The translations under genes were made by a program, and so were the position numbers. Below are positions 56,064-64,000 of a stretch of DNA of 64,000 bases, piece after piece. The notes below the pieces were generated by a model. That model made no database searches and was not told where the DNA came from. It saw nothing but the letters and a program-made list of their open reading frames with translations. Numbering within the stretch: the stretch's first letter is position 1; every line of letters starts with the position of its first letter. Location: assembly GCA_024336345.1 (NCBI GenBank), contig JANFOG010000016.1, positions 186,001 through 250,000 on the forward strand, written 5' to 3'. The DNA comes from Mariannaea sp. PMI_226 (lineage: Eukaryota; Ascomycota; Sordariomycetes; Hypocreales; Nectriaceae).

Positions 56064-58331
56064 ATGACAATCGGCGGCAAGAGACCGCGGATCAACCTCC
56101 GCCAGGGTCTCGACCGAGACGTCTACCAGATTCTCAAAAAGCTCGAAGACGCCAACGATGGCAAGCCCTTCAAGACCGTCTCGGCCGTCTACGATGCCAT
56201 CAAGCACTCCAACTCCAGCCTGAGCCGCCAGAAGAAGAAGCCCCTCGAAGATTCCATCGACCGCGTCCTGCAGTTCCGCAAGGAGGAACTCGACGAATCC
56301 GACTCCGAGGCCGCCATCGACGAACCCGACCCCGTCAACCCTGGCGACGATCGCTTCTTGCTTAACAGGCAGATGACGAAGCATTGGCACGCGGACCCAG
56401 CGCCCCAGGCCGCCGCACCGGCAAACACAGACGAGGGCCGCGCGAAGAAGAAGCGCCGCATCCAGGGCGACGGCGAGGAGCGAACAGGCGACAAAGAGTC
56501 AGCGACGGCGGCATTGACACCCGCGCAGTCCACAGGCCAGGTCGACACTGATGCTGCCCCCGTCGAGAAACCGGAGAAGACACCGGTTAAGAAGTCTCAA
56601 AAATCGAGCCGCTTCAAGGTCGAACATCCTTCTGAAGCCGTGCGCTTAGGAGGCATACGTGAAATTTACGACCAACTACTCAAGCAGACGCGATACCTAT
56701 TGAAATGGCCAGAGCTGTACATTGAGAAGGGCTGGCGACAGGTCCCCGGCATTCTCGTGTCTGGACCGCCTGGTATCGGAAAGAAGTCCCTGATTCGATC
56801 ACTAGCTTCAAATCTTGAGGTGCCTCTTGTTTCACTCACGGGATGTTTCGAGGATCCGGAGCGCATGGAGAGGAGCTTGAACGACGCAATTGAGGAGGCC
56901 ATGAGGATAGCCCCATGCATTATCTACATCGAGCAACTGGATTGGTACATGTCGAATCCGGGAGGGAACAGTCATGGTGAGCACCACAGGCGCATCGTCA
57001 CTCAGTTTATGCGACAGATGCGACGGCTCGAGCAGGAGCAGCCCAAGGACCGACATGTGCTCGCCATGGCTACGACGTCGAGGATTACAGACGTTGACCC
57101 TGCTGTTCTAAAGACGGGACTATTTGAGCGCACCATTCAGATGAGGATACCAGATCTCCCTGCTCGGCAGGATATTCTCAAGCTGGTCACAGAGAGCCTG
57201 GCACTCGCTGAAGACGTAGACTTTACCGATCTGGCCAGAATCACGCATGGCTTTGTGGGCGCCGACATTGTCAATATCCTGACCTTGGCCCAGCAGGTTG
57301 CCGCGGAACGAATCATGGCCAAGGAAGCCGAGCTGGGCCAGCCTCAAGAACTGAGCGACGATGTCATGGACTTGACATCGGGAATTATCCCTTCACCCTT
57401 TCCCAGCCCGCCCTCGGATCCTCTGACCCTGGACGACTTCAAGACGGCCATCAAGGACTTCACCCCATCCCTCCGCAAAGAAGGCTTCACCGTCATCCCC
57501 AGCGTCACCTGGGCGCAGGTGGGTGCCCTCCAGGACGTCCGAGAACAGCTCGACATGTCCATCATCGGCCCTATCAAGGATCCCGAGCTGTACCGCCGCG
57601 TCGGTCTCAACCGCCCTGCAGGCTGCCTCCTCTGGGGCCCGCCCGGCTGTGGAAAGACTCTGGTCGCTCAAGCCGTGGCGAACGAGGCGCAGGCCAGCTT
57701 CATTCTCATCAACGGACCTGAGCTGCTCAACAAGTACGTGGGTGAGTCGGAGCGTGCTGTGCGAGAGCTGTTCAACCGTGCCCGTTCCTCAACGCCTTGC
57801 ATCCTCTTCTTTGACGAAATCGACTCGCTCGTGCCGAAACGTGATAACGCTTCCACCGAGGCGGGTGCCCGCGTCGTCAACGCCCTCCTCACCGAACTCG
57901 ACGGTGCCCAGGACCGCTCCGGCGTCTATGTCATGGGCACCACCAACCGCCCAGACATGATTGATCCCGCCATGCTCCGCCCCGGCCGTCTCAACGTCCG
58001 CCTGTTCGTGGACCTGCCCAAGCCCGACGAGCGCGTCGACATCCTCCGCGCAATCTACCGAACCAACCACCCCAATTTCAAGGCCGAGGAGCTCGAGCCC
58101 CTGGAAGCTGTGGCCAAGGACTCGCGGTGCCACGACTTTAGCGGTGCCGACCTTGGTGGTTTGCACATCAAGGCCGCGGAGAGCGCGCTCAAGCGCTGGC
58201 GCAAGGGCGAGAAGGCGGAGCCGGAGATTGACGGCGAGGACTGGGAGTATGCGCTGGCGAGAACTCATCGCAGCGTGATGAATGCGGAGTCGTACCGCAA
58301 GCTCGATGTGAAATTGGGGAAGTCGGGCTGA
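56064..58331 (+). CDS. RIX7: Rix7/NVL-type double AAA ATPase
   Basis: A single exon of 755 aa. The N-terminal region (about 10-75) has the NVL/Rix7-like helical fold ([20 protein letters not shown]), then an acidic and basic linker with KKKRRIQ. Two AAA modules follow. D2 (from about 500) is canonical: Walker A GPPGCGKT (525-532), Walker B ILFFDEID (580-587) and [18 protein letters not shown]1 is degenerate: Walker A is GPPGIGKK (234-241) with Lys in place of Thr, and the Walker B is IIYIEQLD (286-293), lacking the DE pair. Rix7/NVL is a nucleolar ATPase that strips factors from pre-60S ribosomes. The ATG at 56064 is the first in frame. Paralogy (for example a Rix7-like protein) is not excluded. 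Confidence 0.87.
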   Translation: MTIGGKRPRINLRQGLDRDVYQILKKLEDANDGKPFKTVSAVYDAIKHSNSSLSRQKKKPLEDSIDRVLQFRKEELDESDSEAAIDEPDPVNPGDDRFLLNRQMTKHWHADPAPQAAAPANTDEGRAKKKRRIQGDGEERTGDKESATAALTPAQSTGQVDTDAAPVEKPEKTPVKKSQKSSRFKVEHPSEAVRLGGIREIYDQLLKQTRYLLKWPELYIEKGWRQVPGILVSGPPGIGKKSLIRSLASNLEVPLVSLTGCFEDPERMERSLNDAIEEAMRIAPCIIYIEQLDWYMSNPGGNSHGEHHRRIVTQFMRQMRRLEQEQPKDRHVLAMATTSRITDVDPAVLKTGLFERTIQMRIPDLPARQDILKLVTESLALAEDVDFTDLARITHGFVGADIVNILTLAQQVAAERIMAKEAELGQPQELSDDVMDLTSGIIPSPFPSPPSDPLTLDDFKTAIKDFTPSLRKEGFTVIPSVTWAQVGALQDVREQLDMSIIGPIKDPELYRRVGLNRPAGCLLWGPPGCGKTLVAQAVANEAQASFILINGPELLNKYVGESERAVRELFNRARSSTPCILFFDEIDSLVPKRDNASTEAGARVVNALLTELDGAQDRSGVYVMGTTNRPDMIDPAMLRPGRLNVRLFVDLPKPDERVDILRAIYRTNHPNFKAEELEPLEAVAKDSRCHDFSGADLGGLHIKAAESALKRWRKGEKAEPEIDGEDWEYALARTHRSVMNAESYRKLDVKLGKSG

Positions 58332-59823
58332 TTTCTTTCAGGAGTCAAGAATTGTTCTGTCCAAGGGTTTGGTTTGTTGGGATGAATTGTATGGCGTGAA
58401 ACTTTGGGGAGAAATTGCTGGCTATGGATAGGAGGGAACAAAAAGGATATAAGAGAGAGGGAGAGAGAGACTGGATATACAACCATGTATATTACAGAAT
58501 TGTAAATAGACTTGACCTTACTTGAAGATAAAATATATGAGAACATTACAATGAAGGTATACCAGCAATTACAATCTAAGAATCATTTATTATACAAATC
58601 TTCTCAAGCTTTGGAAGCAATCCCAACTCCCTTTTACAATGTGACCCCTTCGCAAACTGGGATTTTATAAATTTTGCCTGGTCCTATATTTACTGATATA
58701 TAGACTCCAGCATCTCAGAACACTCTGAGTCCAAGAAACGAACCAACAAACACCACACAAACTATCTGCTGTCCAAGTTATACCCGGAGTCATGCCTTGT
58801 CTACCTCCACACGCTCCTGGCCAAAAGCTGCCAATCAATACTCCATACTATTCCCAACGGTTCCTGCAAGTCGGCCGTTGCCGCACATTATCAGCCCATT
58901 TTCAGTTTTCTTTTTCGGTTCCTTTCCGCTCAACCAACCAAATTTCGCAATCCCTCTTTGGACTCTCTCTTCCTTTCCTACTTTCCCATTCGGCGATGCG
59001 GAATGTACCTATCATAAGGTTACATAGCTGCGGCGAGGAAACGCCGTTTCATGATTTCATTCGGCGACTTGCGGCGACGGCGGCATGTGCGGATCTGACA
59101 TTTCTAGCTTTTTTGGAACAAAGGGAATAACAAAGTAATAAGTAATTTTATTTATTTATTTTGATTAAAACCTGTTTTTACTCGAATTAGAACTGCAGTA
59201 ATAAAAGGAAATCTTACCAAAATCTTACAAATTGGACATGGTAAGCACAAGGAGCCAATTACTTTCGTCGCCGACGAGCCAAACCAACCTGACTTGGATG
59301 TCACCAAGCTACTGAGAGGAAAAAAAAAAAAAAGGCAGTCACAAGAGCACAAGATTTCCCGTGCTGACAGGTAGCCAAACAAACTTCCAATTGATTCACA
59401 GGGACGGGACGCATTGTGTATTTGATGTATTGTCTCGATTTTTTTTTTCTATCAGCTCGAGCAGAATACCAAATCTCCCGTTTTGTCTTTCCCTCTTTCT
59501 TTCTTCTTTCTTTTCTACATTGTATGTTGTTCATGACACAAAAACCCCTTTTCTCTCCCATCCGTGCCAGTATATCGGTGTTGGTACAAGAGTGAGTTTG
59601 GGTGAGAAAATATAAAAAAAAGACGCATAAAGGAGGAGAACGGGGGGGAATAGGTACAAGACAAGCACACGATCTTCTTGGTGCCGCCCAGTTTGCTCTA
59701 AAAGTGTTTTTTGTTGTGTGATGGTTCTATTATACAATCGCCCCCAGGAGGCGTCCTCCGTCTATCAAAAAAAATTTCGTAACATTACACGCAAAGTCTT
59801 TTTTTCGAGGGGAGTGAAATCGC
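58332..59823. other. Intergenic, convergent 3' regions
   Basis: The 3' UTRs of the AAA gene and the convergent cytochrome c gene should lie at the ends. The rest is unassigned A/T-rich DNA with A/T homopolymers (59321-59333). No gene supported. Confidence 0.5.
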
Positions 59824-60812
59824 TTAAGCGGTAGCATCCTTGAGGTAGCTGTTGCGGTACAATTAGCAAACGGAGCTTTGAAAATAATTTGCGCGGGGCT
59901 CCTTATTCCGCCCACACCAGGCCAGGCCAGGCCAGGCAGAGAGGAATAATGAGTTGAAAAAGAGGCGGGCAAAGACTTACGCAACGAGATCCGCACGCTC
60001 CTTCTCCTTCTTGAGACCACCGAAGGCCATCTTGGTGCCGGGGAGGTACTTCTTGGGGTTCTCGAGGTAGGGCATGAGAGTCTCCTCGCTCCAGGTGATG
60101 CCAGCCTTCTTGTTGGCATCAGTGTAGGAGTAACCGTCAACGGAACCGGTCTGACGACCGAAGAGACCGTGCAGAGCAGGGCCAATCTTGTTGGCACCGC
60201 CAGCCTCGACGGTGTGGCACTGAGCACATCGGGTCTGGAAGAGCTTGGCTCCCTTCTTGATATCGCCTAGAGAAGGATTCGCGTTAGTTGAGAGGTCCTT
60301 TCTTTGTCTTCTTTGTTGCTTGTATGAACTTGAGAGAGGTTTGCGCAGAAGAGGTTATTCGGGAGGGTCACGAAGCGGCGTCCAGGACAGAAGGGGCAAC
60401 GACGCCAGAGAATGCGGCAGAGCTTGAAGAGTCGAAGAGGTGGTTCGAGAGCGTATCCGATGAGGCATTGTCATGATCATTGTCAAGGAATCAAGGACAT
60501 TCATGACCTTGAGTCCAGGGAAAATGACGCAGGCGACAAAGCGAACCCAGCGTGAAAAAAGAGCTCACGACAGCTTGAGAGCGTCGAGTGCAGCATCGCC
60601 GGTTACCACCAGAAAAAAAACCTCAAAGGTCCAGGCGTCTAGTAGCTAGGACACTACATCTCTTCTCGCACTCTCAATTGGCATCAACAGCCCTGAATAG
60701 GACCAACTTCGTTCGTTTCCCTCCCTCCGAACCTCGGCAGGATCTCTCTTGCGTTTCGCGCAAGTGGTGGGCGCAGATTGAGGGAGAAGATAAAAGACTT
60801 ACCGCCAGCCAT
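59824..60812 (-). CDS. CYC1: Cytochrome c
   Basis: Three exons on the minus strand: 60812-60803, 60266-59981 and 59848-59824, giving 106 aa. The first exon is only 10 nt (codons for Met-Ala-Gly plus one base), followed by a 536-nt intron. The heme motif is CAQCH (17-21) and the axial methionine is M83 in GTKMAFGG. Other marks are [25 protein letters not shown] and [12 protein letters not shown]. Cytochrome c carries electrons from complex III to IV in the intermembrane space. Introns 2 and 3 exons rebuild ADLVAYLKDATA, a normal C-terminus. A (CCAGG)n run sits in intron 2 (59916-59938). The large first intron may hold regulatory sequence, but no element was recognised. Confidence 0.97.
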
Positions 60813-62056
60813 TGTGATGGATTTGAGTATAAGGGGGTTTGAGAAGAAGGTAAAAAGCGAATTGAGACTCGAGGTCTGTGAGGTGAATTGAGAGGATTGA
60901 ATGTGAAGGGGGTAGAAAAAAAAAAGAAAGAGGAAAAAAAAATCCAAAACAGGAACAGGTCTCGTTCAAAAAGTTTATGACAGCATGACACCACGGGCTG
61001 GTTTCCCTCCCCGGGGAGGGTCCTTGGGGCCCTTTGGGGGGCGCTTTGGAGCCATCGGGGGGGGTCAGATGGAGCCTGATGGGGCTGGAGCAACCAAACA
61101 AGACCAGATAGGTGCTGAGCAGCCACAAGTGGCTAACTGTTTCAGCCAATCGCCGCTCGAGAATTACGCAGATGAGCCAGCATTCCCCCCGGCCGCCCCG
61201 GGTGAAGTCGGATCCATGGCCGGAGGCCCGGGGGCGCGAGGCGTTTAACTACCATAGCATGCACATGCGCACACATGGTGGCCATCTGGGACGCAGGCCA
61301 AAGCCCGAGTCTAGCTTCCATGGTTTTTTTTTTTTTTAACAGCAGTACGGAGTACGTAGATCATGAAAATATCGGTGAAAGCTGATTAGTCCGGCAACTT
61401 TTTTTTACTAGGTACCCCAAATGCCTCGCTTCCATCTTCCGTTCTGCCGTGGGACAGTTCGAGTTGTGTGCCCGTACCCCGTATTCTAAGATACGTACTA
61501 GTGAAGTGATCAGTTCCTTGGAAAAGACACAGAAGAAAAAAAAATAGGTCGACCATGATTGGATGCCTTATTCGCTCACGGGAAATACAAGACACTAAAC
61601 CTAGAAAGAGCAAGTTCAGCCAGCCTCGTTTTGTTCCTCTGCCGTTCCAACGTTTTTTTTTTTTTTTTTGGGGTGCTTGTTTCTTTCCCGCCAAGCTCGG
61701 TCGGTCGACACCACACCTGACTAAGGCCTTACGAGGGGTTGGCAGGGGACAGAGAGAAAAAAATTACACCACCTTAAAAAAAATATTGGGATCATCGTGA
61801 ACGGGCTTTGCTGGGGTATCAGAGCCGCCTGTTGTTTTTATTCTCTCAATTGATGTCATCCACTTGACTGATGCTATTCCGTTTTGCAACCTCATCGTTA
61901 ATTTAGAAGAGAAAGGGAAAGAGAGAAAGAAGAAGAAAAAGGGAAGCCGAAAAACTTCATCCCTTCTTTCACTTCCCCCGGACCGGACCTCCAAACTTCC
62001 TCGGCAAAAAAAAAAAAGGAAGAAAACGAACTTCCCCTCTAAACAACAAAATCAAA
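60813..62056. other. Divergent intergenic region
   Basis: Region between cytochrome c (minus) and the mitochondrial protein at 62057 (plus). It includes homopolymer tracts (61323-61338 T, 61652-61670 T) and purine-rich stretches 61905-61940. Both promoters must lie here. Frames such as 61864-62056 and beyond are coincidental. Confidence 0.5.
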
Positions 62057-62963
62057 ATGACCTCACGAACCATCATACCGCGCTTCCTCCTCCCGCTCCA
62101 AGGCCCTCTTTGGCGCGGCGTGCGCATCCCTCTCTCCCAAAACGTCTACATCCGATTCGCCTCCTCCTCTTCCTCCAGCAACAACAACAAGAACAACTCC
62201 GCCAGCTCGTCATCCAATACCATCGTCCTCGAGAAGCCCGCTCGCTTCAACCCGCCCTCCCACGGCTCCCGCCTCAAGCGCAACTCCCTCCCCAAGCACT
62301 ATGGCCCCGAGCTCACCATCGCCGAGAAGATGGCCCAGTCCAAGCGGGACTACCCCGGGATGATGGCCCCCGAGGGAACTTGGATGCACTGGTTCTGGAC
62401 CAGTCGCTTGTTGCACACTGCCATTACTATGGTAAATGAAGCCCTTACCCTTCCTTCTCCCCTTCCTCCTTCACTGCTCTTCAATCTCTCCCTCCTAAGG
62501 ACTCTTAAATCAAACAACATCTATATTTCTATATCATGCCAGCATCAATACTAATCCCCCCCACCAGGGCACACTCGTCCTCCTCGGCATCTTCACCTTC
62601 TTCATGAACTACGCCTACAACTCCCCCTTCAAAGATCTCGCCCCGCCCATCTCCGACCTCTGGTCCAACCCCATCCACTTCTTCAACGCCTGGAAGTACG
62701 TCATCGTCGAGCACGAAAAGGACAAGGCCCTCAAGGCCGGCGAGCACCGCACCCGCCACATTGACGACGTTGCCAAGCGCCGCTACTTCATGAAAATGCA
62801 TGGCATCGAGCCCAAGGATCCTGTATCTGTCGTCTTTGGAAAGGACGAACCCAAGTCCGAGGAGGAGCTCGAGGCCGCTGCCATGGGCCACGAATTGCCA
62901 CCCAAGCCCGCCGGTGAAGAGAAGAAGGACGAGCCCAAGAAGAAGTGGTTTGGCGTCTTCTGA
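62057..62963 (+). CDS. Mitochondrial membrane protein, unknown function
   Basis: Two exons: 62057-62431 and 62568-62963, giving 256 aa. The N-terminus is Arg/Ser-rich without acidic residues (MTSRTIIPRFLLPLQGPLW), a mitochondrial presequence pattern. After a Ser/Asn-rich linker comes YGPELTIAEKMAQ and a conserved-looking YPGMMAPEGTWMHWFWTS, then one hydrophobic segment (LVLLGIFTFFMNYAY). The C-terminal half is charged and hydrophilic (HEKDKALKAGEHRTRHIDD, ending PKKKWFGVF). It resembles an uncharacterised filamentous-fungal inner-membrane protein. No enzyme motif is visible. The intron (62432-62567, GTAAAT...CCAG) is phase 0. Confidence 0.8.
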
Positions 62964-63266
62964 AACACTCAGATTCCTCCGTGGCTTGTAGTTGTAGTTT
63001 AAAAATTAACATGAGAAGATGTATTGATGTTATTGTACTGTATGTATATTATATAGCCACAGCGCATAATCCCCAAAGTTGGCCTACCACCTCGGTGGCT
63101 CGCCGTGTATGACTAGGTAAAAAACAAACAATCGATCCTTTTCTATGCATATGTAATAATGCTCTTTAGTGTGATTCGTTTCGTTCTTTGTCCCCCCCTT
63201 TTTGACGTATGTTTCATTTTCCTTTTTTCTTTCCTTTTCATGTGCCAGAACATGCCATTTATGTTG
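62964..63266. other. Intergenic, convergent 3' regions
   Basis: About 300 bp of T-rich DNA between the mitochondrial protein and the RRP42 gene. No gene supported. Confidence 0.5.
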
Positions 63267-64000
63267 TCATGATAGTGCTACTCCATCCAATCCGTCAAGA
63301 ACCTCATCCGCAATACCCCCCTTCTCCAAAACAGCTTGTATAATGCTATCCAGCACGCCAAACTTGGTTCCTCCCAGCGGCGCCTTCCACACACCCTCGA
63401 TCCCCTGCTCAGACTGTTCGTTTTGTCTCGCGGGCGGCGCATTGCCCGCGCCACTCCCGCTCGTCGTGTGCGGCACACCTGGTGGCGTCAACCTGGACGG
63501 GGGATCAATCGTTCGGATCGAGAGGAGTCGCAGGTCGCGGCCCTTGGAATCCACATCCATTGCGCCCGTGTCGCGCAAGCGGCGTGCTTCGGCCACTGAC
63601 ACGGCAAGGGCAGTCTCTGCGACAGCGAGTTCCTCTTTGGATGGGTCGAAAATGACGTTGTCGCCAACTGTCACGACGAGCAGTGTCACAGGGGGCCGCG
63701 TGGCTCCGTCAACGGCGCCCTCGCGAGGGTATAGGAATGTCGAAGCCTCCCAGTCATCATCGAACATCGGGTCTTCGTCGCCTTCCGATTTGAGTCGAGG
63801 TAGGCGCGTAGCCAGAAGAGCGAGGTGGGTGGTTAACGAGAGAAGTGGAAGAGGGTAGGACAGCGGAGGTGATATGAGAAGGATCTACAATGTGAGAAAG
63901 AAAACCGGTTAGCTCAGATGTTCCCAATGCGCTTGGAAGAGCGAGACTGCCTCGGGCAGTTTGACATACATCAAGATATAATCTCCAATGAAATCGCCGG
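63267..64000 (-). CDS. RRP42: Exosome subunit Rrp42 (partial, 5' end outside)
   Basis: Two visible exons: 64000-63970 and 63884-63267, on the minus strand; the start lies beyond the window. The protein reads WRLYLDILLISPPLSYP over the splice, matching the W-x-L-Y-x-D and following strands of Rrp42/EXOSC7, an RNase PH-like ring subunit of the RNA exosome. LSLTTHLALLATRLPRLKSE then leads to VTLLVVTVGDNVIFDPSKEE and a non-conserved insertion rich in Pro/Gly (PPSRLTPPGVPHTTSGSG), and ends LDSIIQAVLEKGGIADEVL. As in the family, catalytic residues are not expected. Residues before 63970 and the start codon cannot be given. Confidence 0.85.

Noticed and set aside
59730..60227. Minus-strand Arg/Ser/Pro-rich frame over cytochrome c
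   Set aside because: It runs in an alternative frame of the cytochrome c exon; the correct frame has the heme motif.
61864..62439. Plus-strand frame of 191 codons before and across the mitochondrial protein
   Set aside because: It is rich in Lys and Gln runs from low-complexity DNA and overlaps the real gene in another frame.

Overview
The window is nuclear DNA of a filamentous ascomycete (Pezizomycotina). The protein set points to Sordariomycetes, probably Hypocreales, but that rank is an inference from family resemblance. The evidence is short GT-AG introns (about 55-160 nt, often with CTAAY/CTGAY branch sites), widely spaced genes on both strands, T/C-rich promoters, dispersed 5S rRNA genes, and fungal families (Zn2Cys6 regulator, ARMH3/DUF1741-like, DUF7703-like membrane protein, fungal AIG1-type GTPases). 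I found no tRNA, CRISPR array or intact transposon.

Layout. 1-5.9 kb: no supported gene. 5.9-12.2 kb: an ARMH3-like armadillo protein, a CK2-alpha-like kinase that looks catalytically dead, and an UNC93-like transporter. 12.2-31.7 kb is an accessory stretch: SAM methyltransferase, 5S rRNA copy 1, nitrilase-family hydrolase, a 5'-truncated nucleoside-phosphorylase remnant, two divergent AIG1-like GTPases with 32 perfect copies of a 10-bp repeat between them, about 5 kb without genes but with 5S copy 2, and a multi-pass membrane protein. 33.2-37.8 kb: a tandem 5S pair, a Zn2Cys6 regulator and a frameshifted NAD(P)-binding reductase. 39.5-45.1 kb: housekeeping genes for Fe-S assembly (ISA1), O6-methylguanine repair (MGMT) and succinyl-CoA ligase beta. 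47.1-52.4 kb: an unrecognised 553-codon frame broken by one TAG, then a small Ser-rich protein. 53.4-64 kb: fructosamine kinase, ESCRT-III Vps20, Rix7-like AAA ATPase with a degenerate D1, cytochrome c, a mitochondrial membrane protein and the 3' part of exosome subunit RRP42.

How genes relate. The mitochondrial genes (ISA1, LSC2, cytochrome c, the mitochondrial membrane protein) and the RNA/ribosome genes (Rix7, Rrp42, 5S) are ordinary neighbours, not operons. The most distinctive locus is 19.7-25.3 kb. Two P-loop GTPases with long coiled coils but different C-terminal modules diverge from a repeat-filled 1-kb intergenic region, beside a remnant of a PNP_UDP domain of the kind found at the N-terminus of many fungal NLR-like proteins. 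A role in self/non-self recognition or membrane defence is inference only.

Exon boundaries were read by eye from splice consensus, frame continuity and family resemblance. For the spliced genes I checked that exon lengths sum to whole codons.
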